DNA from: Staphylococcus xylosus NJ
GTDB taxonomy: Bacteria; Bacillota; Bacilli; Staphylococcales; Staphylococcaceae
Reading direction: 5' to 3'
DNA length: 64,000 bases
Assembly (NCBI RefSeq): GCF_000338275.1
Contig: NZ_ANMR01000004.1
Coordinates: forward strand, 34,458 to 98,457
Positions 31,855 through 41,423 of the stretch are shown here, one piece after another. The first letter of the stretch is position 1. The number at the start of each line of letters is the position of its first letter. The notes under the pieces were generated by a model. It worked only from the letters and a program-made list of their open reading frames with translations. It did not search any database and was not told where the DNA came from. Made by a program: the position numbers and the translations under genes.

Positions 31855-32856
31855 ATGCCAATTGTGAAGAATTTTTTTATCGGATTATCAAATAATCCGC
31901 TTTTGAATAAGAGCGCCAAGGAAATCGGGCCGATGCTCGGGGCAAATAAAGTAGTTGCGGGTAATACTATTACTGCCTTGGTGGACACAATTGAACGTTT
32001 AAATAACAAGGGGATTACTGTTACAGTAGATTGCCTTGGAGAGTTTGTTCTAACTGAAGGTGAAGCAATCCAAGCAAAAGACCAAATCATAGAAGTGATG
32101 TATGCAATTTATAATCATAACTTAGATGGTCACATGTCTATTAAACTGAGTCAGTTAGGTTCAGAATTTGATATAGATCTTGCTTATCGCAATTTACGTG
32201 AAATATTATTGAAGGCTAATCAATTTGATAATATGCATATTAATATAGATACTGAAAAGTATGATAGTCTATTCGATATCACCCAAGTTTTAGATCGCTT
32301 AAAAGGTGAATTTAAAAATGTGGGCACTGTAATTCAGGCATATTTATATAAAGCTGATGCACTTATTGATAAATATCCAGAATTAAGACTACGCATGGTG
32401 AAAGGTGCTTACAAAGAAAGCGATACTATAGCCTATCAAACAAAAGAAGAGATAGATAAAAATTATATTCGTTTGATGGAGAAAAGGCTTTTAAATTCAA
32501 AAAATGTAACTTCAATTGCTACACATGATGATGAAATCATCAGACACATGAAACAATTTATTAAAGATAATAATATTGAAAAAAGTCGATACGAATTTCA
32601 AATGTTGTATGGTTTCCGTACAGATTTAGCAGAAAAAATTGCTGGTGAAGGTAATAACTTCTGTATCTACGTGCCTTATGGCGATGATTGGTTTAGTTAC
32701 TTTATGCGCAGACTAGCAGAGAGACCACAAAATTTAAACTTAATGTTTAAAGAAGTTATGAAACCCGATATTCTTAAAAAAGTTGGTATAGTTAGTGGTG
32801 CTGTTGCATCATTTGGGCTAGCAACAACATTTATATACCGTATTTTTAAGAAATAA
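31855..32856 (+). CDS. putA: Proline dehydrogenase
   Basis: A flavoenzyme oxidising proline to pyrroline-5-carboxylate with electrons passed to the respiratory chain. The 333-residue single-domain form is that of Gram-positives (also named fadM in S. aureus). Barrel motifs are visible (LRMVKGAYKESD, QMLYGFRTDLA, YVPYGDDWFSYFMRRLAERPQN). The last ~25 residues are a hydrophobic span followed by lysines, a plausible membrane anchor. SD TAGGAGGA precedes the ATG. A perfect cre site lies upstream. Confidence 0.93.
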   Translation: MPIVKNFFIGLSNNPLLNKSAKEIGPMLGANKVVAGNTITALVDTIERLNNKGITVTVDCLGEFVLTEGEAIQAKDQIIEVMYAIYNHNLDGHMSIKLSQLGSEFDIDLAYRNLREILLKANQFDNMHINIDTEKYDSLFDITQVLDRLKGEFKNVGTVIQAYLYKADALIDKYPELRLRMVKGAYKESDTIAYQTKEEIDKNYIRLMEKRLLNSKNVTSIATHDDEIIRHMKQFIKDNNIEKSRYEFQMLYGFRTDLAEKIAGEGNNFCIYVPYGDDWFSYFMRRLAERPQNLNLMFKEVMKPDILKKVGIVSGAVASFGLATTFIYRIFKK

Positions 32857-32863
32857 CATAAAT

Positions 32864-32916
32864 AACGGGTATGTACAACACCAAATTTAATAAATTGATA
32901 TTACATACCCGTTTTT
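32864..32916 (+). terminator. Terminator of proline dehydrogenase
   Basis: AACGGGTATGTA and TACATACCCGTT form a 12-bp stem followed by TTTTT on the plus strand. A second hairpin with TTTTTT lies at 33031-33058. Confidence 0.85.
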
Positions 32917-33058
32917 CCACTGTTGGCTAGATTTCTAAATAACTTAATACAAGTAATTTAGTTTTCTAGTCATCATGTGCTGTTCATATATTTTATTTTC
33001 CAAACGTATAAATTTACAATTATCAGCCACAATCCTCGTTTAAATACTTGAGGGTTTT

Positions 33059-33517
33059 TTATATTTCTCGTAATAAATTTGCCATTTCAATGGCACTAAC
33101 AGCTGCTTCTGAACCTTTATTACCTGCTTTAGTACCAGCTCGTTCGACAGCTTGTTCGATATTTTCAGTTGTCAAAATTCCAAAAATTACTGGCGTATTG
33201 GTTACATCATTTGCTTTAGAAATACCTTTCGCTACTTCATTACATACATAATCGTAATGTGAAGTCGAACCTCTAATCACACAACCTAAAGTGATAATGG
33301 CATCGTAATCACTTTTTTCTGCTAATTTTTTAGCTACTAAAGGAATCTCAAAAGCACCGGGTACATAAGCTACATCGATGTTTTCTTCTGGTACCTCATG
33401 TCTAATTAAAGTGTCTTTCGCTCCATCCAATAAACGATTTGTTATAAAATCATTAAACCTACTTACTACTATAGCAACTTTTAAATCAGAACCTATTAAT
33501 TTACCTTCAAAATTCAT
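33059..33517 (-). CDS. ribH: 6,7-dimethyl-8-ribityllumazine synthase
   Basis: The penultimate riboflavin enzyme, condensing the ribityl-pyrimidine with the four-carbon phosphate from RibBA. The 152-residue length is normal. Blocks include [19 protein letters not shown], and [11 protein letters not shown] with the catalytic His. Last gene of the riboswitch-controlled rib operon, 13 bases after ribBA. SD AGGAGG. Confidence 0.97.
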   Translation of the reverse strand: MNFEGKLIGSDLKVAIVVSRFNDFITNRLLDGAKDTLIRHEVPEENIDVAYVPGAFEIPLVAKKLAEKSDYDAIITLGCVIRGSTSHYDYVCNEVAKGISKANDVTNTPVIFGILTTENIEQAVERAGTKAGNKGSEAAVSAIEMANLLREI

Positions 33518-33530
33518 TATATTTTCCTCC

Positions 33531-34712
33531 TTATATTAAGTGACCCATTTTTTCTTTTTTTGTATCCATATAATCTTGATTATATTTATTAGTTGGTACA
33601 ATAAGTTCGACACGTTTAGTAATATCAATACCGTAGTTCTCTAAGCTTTCAAATTTCTTAGGATTATTACTTAATAAATTAACACTTTCAACGCCAAAAT
33701 ATTTTAATATTCGGGCAGCATTTTGATAATTTCTTAAGTCTTCTTCAAAGCCCAAAGCAATATTTGCTGTTACTGTATCATAACCTTGTTCAATCAGTTC
33801 ATATGCTTTTAATTTATTTATTAATCCAATACCTCTACCTTCTTGAGGTAAATATAAAATAATTCCACCGTGTTCATTTATATATTTCATAGACGCTTCT
33901 AATTGTTCGCCACAATCACATCTTTGACTATGAAATATATCTCCTGTTAAACATGCTGAGTGTATGCGTACATTTTCAGTTTGTTTAATATCGCCATTTA
34001 CAATAGCCACTATTTCTTCGTCACTATCTGAAGTTGTAAAACCGTACATATCGAACACACCATAATCCGTTGGCAATTTCACTTTTGCTTTTGCTTCTAA
34101 TTTCGAAATAGCAGACTTACGGTATTTTTCTAAATCTTCTATCGAAATCATTACTAAGTCATGTGTTTCTTTAAATGTTTCTAATGACTCACCTTTTGCC
34201 ATAGTGCCATCATCATTCATAATTTCACAAATTAATGCAGCAGGTTTAGCACCTGTTAATTTAGCTAAATCAACTGATGCTTCTGTATGTCCACGTCTTG
34301 TCAACACACCATCATCTTGTGCTATTAATGGAAATAAATGACCTGGTTTATTAAAATCATTCCCACTTACGCTATCATCTATTAAAGCTCTTGCTGTCAA
34401 CATTCTCTCGTCGGCGCTTATGCCTGTAGTTGTATCGACGTGGTCAATGCTAACTGTGAATTGTGTTCCATAAATATCAGAATTATTACTAACCATTGGG
34501 TTTAAATCTAATTTTTTAGCTATATCACTACTGATAGGTGCACAAATTAATCCTCTACCATGCGTAGCCATGAAATTAACAGTGTCATTATGCATCCATT
34601 CAGTTACAGCTACTAAGTCACCTTCATTCTCTCTATTTTCGTCATCTACAACGATAATACTGTCACCATTTTTTAATGCTTTTAAAGCTTTTTCTATACT
34701 ATCTAATTGCAT
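33531..34712 (-). CDS. ribBA: Bifunctional 3,4-DHBP synthase / GTP cyclohydrolase II
   Basis: It makes both riboflavin precursors. The N-terminal ~200 residues are the DHBP synthase ([24 protein letters not shown]). The C-terminal part is GTP cyclohydrolase II with zinc ligands in [20 protein letters not shown] and the PQEGRGIGL loop. The ATG at 34712 is chosen because AGGAGGGG lies just before it; the upstream TTG would include the SD. It begins ten bases after ribE. Confidence 0.97.
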   Translation of the reverse strand: MQLDSIEKALKALKNGDSIIVVDDENRENEGDLVAVTEWMHNDTVNFMATHGRGLICAPISSDIAKKLDLNPMVSNNSDIYGTQFTVSIDHVDTTTGISADERMLTARALIDDSVSGNDFNKPGHLFPLIAQDDGVLTRRGHTEASVDLAKLTGAKPAALICEIMNDDGTMAKGESLETFKETHDLVMISIEDLEKYRKSAISKLEAKAKVKLPTDYGVFDMYGFTTSDSDEEIVAIVNGDIKQTENVRIHSACLTGDIFHSQRCDCGEQLEASMKYINEHGGIILYLPQEGRGIGLINKLKAYELIEQGYDTVTANIALGFEEDLRNYQNAARILKYFGVESVNLLSNNPKKFESLENYGIDITKRVELIVPTNKYNQDYMDTKKEKMGHLI

Positions 34713-34722
34713 ATTACCCCTC

Positions 34723-35355
34723 CTAAAATCCAAATGCTCTAAGTTTTTCTGGGCTCAATTCCGATTCGTTAGTATTTATAATTCGTTCAACATATTTGAA
34801 TAACATATCAGTTTCTATATGCACTGGATCGCCAACACGTTTCTGATTTAAAATTGTTGATTTTCTTGTTTCTGGTATAAGATGAATATCAAACTCAGCT
34901 TCTTTTAGTTGGAAAATAGTTAAACTCACACCATCTACAGTAATTGAACCTTGACTAACCATTTGTTTAATTAGTGCAGTTGATGGTTTAATAGTAACGA
35001 TTTTAGAGTTGTCTGATGCTTGTATACGTGTGATTTTAGCAACTTCATCTACATGACCTAAAACAAAGTGACCACCAAAACGACCTTGTCCACTCATAGC
35101 TCTTTCTAAATTCACTTCAGCAGATTGAGTTAATTGGTTTAAATATGTTTTATTCTCGGTACCTTTAATAACTTGAACTGAAAAACTTTGATGATCAAAT
35201 TCCACCACCGTTAAACATGCACCGTTAACACTGATTGAATCTCCGATATGCATATCTGATAAAATTGTTTGGCACTCAATCTTTAAGTTAACTACAGACT
35301 GTTGCGTTGATACTTTTTTTATGGTTCCAATTTCTTCAACAATTCCTGTAAACAC
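34723..35355 (-). CDS. ribE: Riboflavin synthase alpha chain
   Basis: It dismutates two lumazines to riboflavin and the pyrimidine precursor. The 210-residue protein has two similar barrels, beginning MFTGIVEEIG and LERAMSGQGRFGGH respectively. The start codon is GTG with AAGAAGTG upstream. Six bases separate it from ribD. Confidence 0.96.
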   Translation of the reverse strand: MFTGIVEEIGTIKKVSTQQSVVNLKIECQTILSDMHIGDSISVNGACLTVVEFDHQSFSVQVIKGTENKTYLNQLTQSAEVNLERAMSGQGRFGGHFVLGHVDEVAKITRIQASDNSKIVTIKPSTALIKQMVSQGSITVDGVSLTIFQLKEAEFDIHLIPETRKSTILNQKRVGDPVHIETDMLFKYVERIINTNESELSPEKLRAFGF

Positions 35356-35361
35356 CGACGA

Positions 35362-36405
35362 TCACTTCTTTCGTAACTCTAGTTTGATATTTTGCTCAAG
35401 CATTTGTGAATTTACAATTTCAAACTGTGGTACTTCTGATAGATTAAAAATACCTTCACTTTGGAAAAATTGATAACTACCAGAACCACCTATTATTTTC
35501 GGGGCGTAATATAATATTAGTTCGTTCGTAAATTTAGATTGAAGAAATTCCGAAGTCACTGTGGGCCCTGCCTCTACTAGCACACTTCCAATCCCTCTTT
35601 GATATAAATCTTTTAATATATTTTCAATTGAACAATTAGTTAATTCTATGATTTCTACATGTTCAATATTTGTTTTTAAATTTTTATTTTGAGTATAAAT
35701 CCAAATTGGTTCATTTCTTAATTGAAAAATATCTAAATTAAAATCAATTTCACCAGTTTTAGATAAGATGACTTTTATAGGATGCTTACCTTCTTCAATA
35801 CGTGTAGTATATTGTGGGTTATCTGCATGTATCGTGCCTTTACCTGTCAACACTGCATCGTGTTTATGACGTAGGTGAAAGACATCATTTTTTACTGCTT
35901 TATTAGTAATCCATTTACTTTCACCTTTATCAGTCGCTTGTTTACCGTCAAGACTACATGAGACTTTAACTGTAACCTCTGGAATAGATTCATTCTTAGC
36001 TATAAAGAAATCCCTATATAGTGATTCTGCCTCTGATTGAGGACGGAATATCACTTCAACACCGGCCTGTCCTAATATGTCATCACCTTCAGAGGGTAAT
36101 GTTGTGTCTTTAACTGCATAGACAACCTTTTTAATACCCGCTTCAATAATTTTATTTACACACGGTGGCGTCGAACCATAATGCGTACATGGCTCTAGCG
36201 AAATATATATAGTTCCTCCTCGCGCATTGTCTTGGGCCATATCCAAAGCTTGTACTTCAGCATGCTTACCACCTTTTTGCAAATGGGCTCCCATGCCAAC
36301 AATATGGCCATCATTTACTACTACAGATCCAACTGGTGGGTTCAAACCCGTTTGGCCTTCTACCATTTTTGCTAATTGAATAGCGTAATTCAAATAATGA
36401 CTCAT
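35362..36405 (-). CDS. ribD: Bifunctional pyrimidine deaminase/reductase
   Basis: It catalyses the deamination and NADPH reduction steps of riboflavin synthesis. The N-terminal deaminase has zinc ligands in GKHAEVQAL and EPCTHYGSTPPC. The C-terminal part is the reductase (VKVSCSLDGKQAT, LVEAGPTV). The ATG at 36405 has AGAGGTGAT upstream; an earlier in-frame codon at 36447 lies in the terminator hairpin. First gene of the rib operon, directly behind the FMN riboswitch. Confidence 0.95.
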   Translation of the reverse strand: MSHYLNYAIQLAKMVEGQTGLNPPVGSVVVNDGHIVGMGAHLQKGGKHAEVQALDMAQDNARGGTIYISLEPCTHYGSTPPCVNKIIEAGIKKVVYAVKDTTLPSEGDDILGQAGVEVIFRPQSEAESLYRDFFIAKNESIPEVTVKVSCSLDGKQATDKGESKWITNKAVKNDVFHLRHKHDAVLTGKGTIHADNPQYTTRIEEGKHPIKVILSKTGEIDFNLDIFQLRNEPIWIYTQNKNLKTNIEHVEIIELTNCSIENILKDLYQRGIGSVLVEAGPTVTSEFLQSKFTNELILYYAPKIIGGSGSYQFFQSEGIFNLSEVPQFEIVNSQMLEQNIKLELRKK

Positions 36406-36423
36406 TTTATCACCTCTAAAAAA

Positions 36424-36456
36424 TAAAAAAACACCTGAACTTAACATTTCAGGTGT
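36424..36456 (-). terminator. Riboswitch-associated terminator before ribD
   Basis: ACACCTGAA and TTCAGGTGT pair; on the minus strand TTTTTTT follows. It lies between the FMN aptamer and ribD, so it is the likely off-state terminator. Confidence 0.88.
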
Positions 36457-36570
36457 GGGATATATATTGATATAACATTTTTAGCAATAGTAAAATATAC
36501 ACTTATACATATTCAAATAAAAGTGTATGCTAAATAAACACTTAAAAAGTGCTATTTTCAAGTTATACTT

Positions 36571-36701
36571 CATTCTTTCTCCCATCCAGACTTTACTGTC
36601 GGCTCTAGAGTTTCACTAGATCAGCCACATTTGCTTCGACAAATGCAGGTCGCAGGCTTAATTTACTGCCGGTTGGGAATTTCACCCTGCCCCGAAAGAA
36701 T
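36571..36701 (-). promoter_or_regulatory. FMN riboswitch (RFN element)
   Basis: On the minus strand the conserved RFN blocks appear in order: TTCTTTCGGGGCAGGGTGAA at the 5' side (near 36680-36701), ACCGGCAGTAA, GCCTGCGACC, and GGATGGGAGAAAGAATG at the 3' side (near 36571-36590). FMN binding is expected to stop transcription before ribD. Confidence 0.96.
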
Positions 36702-36968
36702 ATTTATGAAATTGTATTCGATGATTGAGTCAGGTAACTTTGAATAAGTTACAAAATAATGGTACTACACTTTTGAGAAAATGACAATTCTTATTATCTA
36801 AGTCGGTTTTGTTTTTTTATATTCTTTACAATACTACAATTTAAAGCACAAACAAATTAGTTTTAACCTGGTGACATCTAGTCAAATTATGAATAAACGT
36901 CACGATTAATCCACAACTTATTTAGTTAATTTATCATTGTGCAATTTATCCCTAAATAGTAAACTCCT
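36702..36968. other. Rib operon promoter region and upstream gap
   Basis: About 270 AT-rich bases between the COG4529 gene stop and the riboswitch. It must contain the rib promoter. No gene or further RNA element is visible. Confidence 0.4.
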
Positions 36969-38432
36969 TTATTTTGTAGTTAATAAATGGTCAACTACAT
37001 TAACAGCTTGTTTTACAATCATCATTACGCCATTACGTGATTGGTTAATTCCATTTGTTAATTGGCCGAGCGCATACATATGTTTCAGTGTGCCATAGCG
37101 CGGACTTATAATTTGATTAGTTTCAGCAACAATTTGAATTCCACCAAGTGGATGCGCTTGTACAACCTGTCTGTTCTCGAGATTTAATACGAGTTGGTCA
37201 TCGCCATCTAAATCTGCAAGTTGTGTCTTTGATCCTGTAGCATTAATTACAATATCATACTGTTCTACTGACGCATCTTTATATTTAAAGTTGAACTTAT
37301 TATCATTATATTGAACATCCTCTAAATCACTCTTAATTTTAATCGTGCCATGGTTAATGTGATCAATCAATAATCGTGCTGTTTGAGGTGGCATCGGATT
37401 TGAATTCTCTTTTAATATAGGCTGATAATTAGTTAAAAACCGTTTTTGGTCCTCTCTACTTAAACTATTCCAAATCCAATTTAAATTTTCTTTCGTTAAT
37501 TCAAGTATACTTTGTAATTTCCCTAATTCATCAGCATGCTCTAAATCATAAGTTAAATCTTTAATTGAATCACCTTGACTACGATGGATTAATGTTTCAA
37601 CATCAATATTATGTAACGCACAATCTTTCAAGAACAACTTTATTGCCTCATCTAGGGGTACATTGCCAAAATGCTTGTGCTTTATTTCATTAAATTTTTC
37701 TGGAGTTACATATTCAAAGTCGATGTCAGGCATCACACCTCTTACACTTGGCAATCGTCCTTTTCGACTAGCAATAGTAATAGGTAGTTTAGGATGATGT
37801 GCCGTTACATAACGAATAACATCTAAACTTGCTAATCCTGTACCTATAATAGCGATTTCATCGGAATCTTGTACATCGTTTAATGTGTTATAGGTCGGAT
37901 ATGGTGTTTTAATATAACCACGTATCCCCTTTAAGCCATATGGATCATGGTATGACAGAGTACCAATAGTCAAAAAGACAACATCATACTTTTTACAATT
38001 TTCCATTTCTTTAGAAGTACAAACACAATATGTCACATCTGTCTGTCCTACTTTTGACTCAATAAATACTTCATTAACTTCTTCTTTGATTGTATGTATA
38101 TTGTCGTAATCATGATTAAACTTCTGTAAATAATCTTTCATATAATGACCAAATATAAATCTTGGTAAATATTCTGGATTTGAAAATTTAAATGTAGATT
38201 GCATTTCATACCATTCATAAAACTCTCTATGGTTATCTAAATTCAAAGACATTTGTGCTGCCGGTAGATTTATCAATAATTCTGCACTGTCATTTTGAAA
38301 AGGGACACCCTGGCCCATATTTATAGGATTGTCATATACATCAATATTCATTTTAGAAAAAGAGTCACTTTTCACTAATTCTTTTAAAAGCGTGACACCT
38401 GCAGTGCCCATTCCAATAATGGCAATTCTCAT
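36969..38432 (-). CDS. FAD/NAD(P)-binding protein, COG4529 type
   Basis: A 487-residue flavoprotein of unknown substrate. The N-terminal FAD fold is IIGMGTAGVTLLKEL; a second nucleotide fold IIGTGLASLDVIRY occurs in the middle (about residues 193-206), and VINATGSKTQLADL near the C-terminus is the ATG motif of such enzymes. The layout matches the FAD-NAD(P)-binding (COG4529) family found at this position in staphylococci. The ATG lies behind AGGAAG. It is divergent from the OpuCC-like gene. Confidence 0.85.
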   Translation of the reverse strand: MRIAIIGMGTAGVTLLKELVKSDSFSKMNIDVYDNPINMGQGVPFQNDSAELLINLPAAQMSLNLDNHREFYEWYEMQSTFKFSNPEYLPRFIFGHYMKDYLQKFNHDYDNIHTIKEEVNEVFIESKVGQTDVTYCVCTSKEMENCKKYDVVFLTIGTLSYHDPYGLKGIRGYIKTPYPTYNTLNDVQDSDEIAIIGTGLASLDVIRYVTAHHPKLPITIASRKGRLPSVRGVMPDIDFEYVTPEKFNEIKHKHFGNVPLDEAIKLFLKDCALHNIDVETLIHRSQGDSIKDLTYDLEHADELGKLQSILELTKENLNWIWNSLSREDQKRFLTNYQPILKENSNPMPPQTARLLIDHINHGTIKIKSDLEDVQYNDNKFNFKYKDASVEQYDIVINATGSKTQLADLDGDDQLVLNLENRQVVQAHPLGGIQIVAETNQIISPRYGTLKHMYALGQLTNGINQSRNGVMMIVKQAVNVVDHLLTTK

Positions 38433-38603
38433 AGTACACTTCCTTACTAAGATTATTTGTCCTTATTATACCAGTCCTTTAGTGTATATTACACATTAAT
38501 GGTCTGCTAGTATTTTATCAAGCAGTGTTATAATGTTTTGCTAAGTGTGTTAATCTTAATATATTGCAATAATAGTTTTTTAATATATATAAGGAGTTCA
38601 ATA

Positions 38604-39530
38604 ATGAAATATTTAAAAAGATTTTTATTTTTCATTTTAGCAAGTACCTTTTTACTAGCTAGTTGCGATTTGCCAGGTTTAGGCGGTGGCCAATCAAAAA
38701 ATACTGTTAAAATATCAGCTTTAGCTACTAGTGAATCACAAATTATGGCTTATATGTTAAAAGAACTTATTGAACATGATACACAAGGCGAAACATCTGG
38801 CACTATCATCAACAATTTAGGGTCTGCCACAATACAACACAATGCATTAATGAATGGAGACGCTGATATATCAAGCACTCGTTACACTGGTACAGATTTA
38901 GTTGGTGTACTTGAACAAGAACCTATTACAGATACAAGTAAAGCTATGGCGATTACTAAAAAATTATTTAACCAAAAGTTTAATCAAACATTTTTTAATT
39001 CTTATGGTTTCGAAAACACATTCGCATTTATGGTCACAAAAGAAACCGCAGAAAAATACAATCTACAAACTGTTTCAGATTTAAAAAAAATTAAAGACAA
39101 AGTCAATGTTGGAACAGATACAACTTGGATTAAACGTGGTGGGGATGGATACGCACCTTTCCAAAAACACTATGGGTTCGGTTTTAATTCACTTAAACCT
39201 ATGCAAATCGGTCTTGTGTATGATGCGTTAAAAAATAATAAATTGGATGTGGCATTAGGCTATACAACTGATGGAAGAATAGCTGCGTATGATTTAGTTG
39301 TATTAAAAGATGACAAAAATTTCTTCCCCCCATATGATGCCAGTGCAGTTGCTCCAAATAAGTTACTCAAAGAACATCCACAAATCAAAAAAGCAATCTC
39401 GAAACTTGATGATAAAATTAGTACAGAACAAATGCAAAAATTAAATTATGAAGCTGATGGTAAAGGAAAAGAACCAGCAATTGTAGCTGAAACATTCTTA
39501 AAAAAACATAATTATTTTGATGAAAAGTAG
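38604..39530 (+). CDS. OpuCC-like osmoprotectant-binding lipoprotein (solitary)
   Basis: A substrate-binding lipoprotein of the OpuAC/ProX-type family, 308 residues. The signal peptide ends in the lipobox LLAS-C21. The mature part has ISALATSESQIMAYMLKELIEH, STRYTGTDLVG and DVALGYTTDGRIAAYDLVVLKDD, characteristic of glycine betaine/carnitine/choline-binding OpuCC. No ATP-binding or permease gene is adjacent, so it must use another transporter or have another role. The ATG has AAGGAG upstream. Confidence 0.9.
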   Translation: MKYLKRFLFFILASTFLLASCDLPGLGGGQSKNTVKISALATSESQIMAYMLKELIEHDTQGETSGTIINNLGSATIQHNALMNGDADISSTRYTGTDLVGVLEQEPITDTSKAMAITKKLFNQKFNQTFFNSYGFENTFAFMVTKETAEKYNLQTVSDLKKIKDKVNVGTDTTWIKRGGDGYAPFQKHYGFGFNSLKPMQIGLVYDALKNNKLDVALGYTTDGRIAAYDLVVLKDDKNFFPPYDASAVAPNKLLKEHPQIKKAISKLDDKISTEQMQKLNYEADGKGKEPAIVAETFLKKHNYFDEK

Positions 39531-39593
39531 ATAAATATTAAAATGTTAATCAGTCTCAATTAATTTAAACAATCTTAAGTAGGAAGTGACACT

Positions 39594-39671
39594 ATGAAAT
39601 TTATTTTAAAAGTATTTATCTCTACGCTTATGTTATTTATTCTTATTAGTCAAAAAAATAAAGCTAAATAA
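39594..39671 (+). CDS. 25-residue hydrophobic peptide
   Basis: A short frame beginning ATG with AGGAAG upstream. The product is a Lys-flanked hydrophobic helix (starts MKFILKVFISTLML, ends KNKAK). It ends 40 bases before a strong terminator and lies 63 bases downstream of the OpuCC-like gene. It has the look of a small membrane peptide (type I toxin-like or a transporter accessory), but I recognise no family. Confidence 0.5.
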   Translation: MKFILKVFISTLMLFILISQKNKAK

Positions 39672-39712
39672 ATTAGAACATCCCTAATTATAGCTATTAT
39701 AAAATAATGTTG

Positions 39713-39746
39713 AAAAGCCAAACGTCAGTAGACGCTTGGCTTTTTG
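39713..39746 (+). terminator. Terminator after the small peptide
   Basis: AAAAGCCAAACGTC and GACGCTTGGCTTTTT form a strong stem with an AGTA loop and T-run on the plus strand. Confidence 0.9.
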
Positions 39747-39900
39747 TTATAGATATTGAAACTGAATATGAAAGCTAGCTTTTCTAAATGACCAACCAAT
39801 ACTTATCCCCATACAATTCTAAACAGTATTATGTCCAAAATTACATAGTTATCCTTTTACAAATCAATAAACTACGAAAACAAGTATAAAAAATAAAAAA

Positions 39901-39931
39901 ACTGTCAACAAAGTTAATACTTCATTGACAG
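39901..39931 (-). terminator. Terminator of the glucosaminidase gene
   Basis: CTGTCAATGAAG and CTTTGTTGACAG form a stem on the minus strand followed by TTTTTT, 30 bases beyond the stop at 39961. Confidence 0.8.
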
Positions 39932-39960
39932 GATAAACAATATGCTTAGCACATGGTTAT

Positions 39961-40815
39961 TTATTGCGTTTTATGCTTTTCATCATCTTTATAAACAAAG
40001 TATTTATAATACTTACCTTCTGTTTTCATATCATTATAGAAATTGGCCATTAAGCTTGCATTACTTTCAGCCCATTTAATGTCGGTAGCGTATTGATGTT
40101 CACCAGGATTTTTAGGATTCCATCTCATGCTATAAAGGGTGTTCTGGTCTTTATTTGATAAAAAGTGATCATGAATAAAGTTTGCACCACCACTTATGGC
40201 TTTTTCAGGTGTGTCCCAACCATGTTTCTTGGCATATTCTGATCCAGTTTTGATTGGATCTTCATCTAGTGCACCGACCCCAAAAAAGTTATAATATTTT
40301 TTTCCATCAATTTCTACGCCACTTGCAAGTTCACTCTTAGCTGATCCTGTTTCTAGTAACGCATGAGAAATCAAATAAACTTCATTTACATGTTTATTTT
40401 TCGCTGCTTGTATAAAGTCATCTGAATGTTTTAATAATATTGGATTATCAATTAACATACGTTTAATTCTGTTTTCATCAATTCCTTGGTATTTATCCAA
40501 CTCTAAAAATTGGTATTTTTGAGTGTCACTCTCTATAAACTCACTACTATTCATTGCGGCTTTTATCTCAGTAGATGATGCATCTCTCCAACTTTTATTA
40601 TCTTTACTTGAAACTTGTTGGCTTGTGTAGTTATCAATTTGCTTTTTAGATGCTTTATCTAAAGTAACTTTTAGGTTTTCAACTTTTTCTTGTTCGTTTA
40701 CATCTTTAAAAAAGATTTGATCTGATATCATTGAAAAAACAACAACAACAGCTACACCTAAGATTATCAATAAACCAATAATTGATAATATAGAGCCTTT
40801 TTTATGCTTCGTCAT
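39961..40815 (-). CDS. sagB: Membrane-anchored N-acetylglucosaminidase, SagB type
   Basis: A peptidoglycan hydrolase that trims glycan strands outside the membrane. The 284-residue protein has an N-terminal signal anchor (about 8-29) and a GH73-type glucosaminidase domain. The catalytic Glu is E155 in HALLETGSA, and YNFFGVGALDEDP and AIKWAE-like blocks follow. It corresponds to SagB of S. aureus, which shortens nascent glycans. The ATG at 40815 has AGAGG seven bases upstream; a GTG two codons earlier is less well placed. Confidence 0.93.
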   Translation of the reverse strand: MTKHKKGSILSIIGLLIILGVAVVVVFSMISDQIFFKDVNEQEKVENLKVTLDKASKKQIDNYTSQQVSSKDNKSWRDASSTEIKAAMNSSEFIESDTQKYQFLELDKYQGIDENRIKRMLIDNPILLKHSDDFIQAAKNKHVNEVYLISHALLETGSAKSELASGVEIDGKKYYNFFGVGALDEDPIKTGSEYAKKHGWDTPEKAISGGANFIHDHFLSNKDQNTLYSMRWNPKNPGEHQYATDIKWAESNASLMANFYNDMKTEGKYYKYFVYKDDEKHKTQ

Positions 40816-40981
40816 GTTCACACCTCTTAGGTAATAATTAGAAATGGAGCCTCTTTAATCTTATGTAATACTACTATTGAGACTATCTGATAATAAAGTT
40901 TAACACTAAATACTTAATCGTACAATTTAATCTGATTGTTGTCACATATTCATAAAAAAAAGTAATGAAATCTTAATTTCA

Positions 40982-41206
40982 TTACTCTTGACTTTTACGA
41001 TATTCCATTATGATAAAACTTGCTGCTTGAGATCTATTTTTATAATAATAACGGTTCAAATCTATTGCACCTTCTATTTCACCATCTCGATACATCATTT
41101 CGTTTGTCATATTATTAATCATAACAAAGTCTGATTTATCTTTAATTATATCTAAATCATTATGTTTCGCAAAAAAATGTTCTAAATTTAAATGTGCGTA
41201 ATCCAT
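40982..41206 (-). CDS. Small hypothetical protein next to sigS
   Basis: A 74-residue soluble protein of unknown function, with no signal or membrane span, and a central NNMTNEMMYRDGEIEGAIDLN block. The start is well supported: AGGAGG lies directly upstream of the ATG. It is divergent from sigS across about 217 bases. Confidence 0.7.
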   Translation of the reverse strand: MDYAHLNLEHFFAKHNDLDIIKDKSDFVMINNMTNEMMYRDGEIEGAIDLNRYYYKNRSQAASFIIMEYRKSQE

Positions 41207-41423
41207 ATAAACCTCCTGATAATTGTCCGAAGATAATATTCATCTCTAAATGCTATATCTTTAAGTTGAATACGCGTTAATGTTATAAAACTTAAATTTA
41301 TCTACCTTATGACTTCTATTTAACACCTTATGTTACTATTTAGCAAATGAAATTTATTATTTTTCACAATAAAATAAATCTATCCGGAAATTTTTGTTGT
41401 ATATACAACGATGGAGTTTAACA

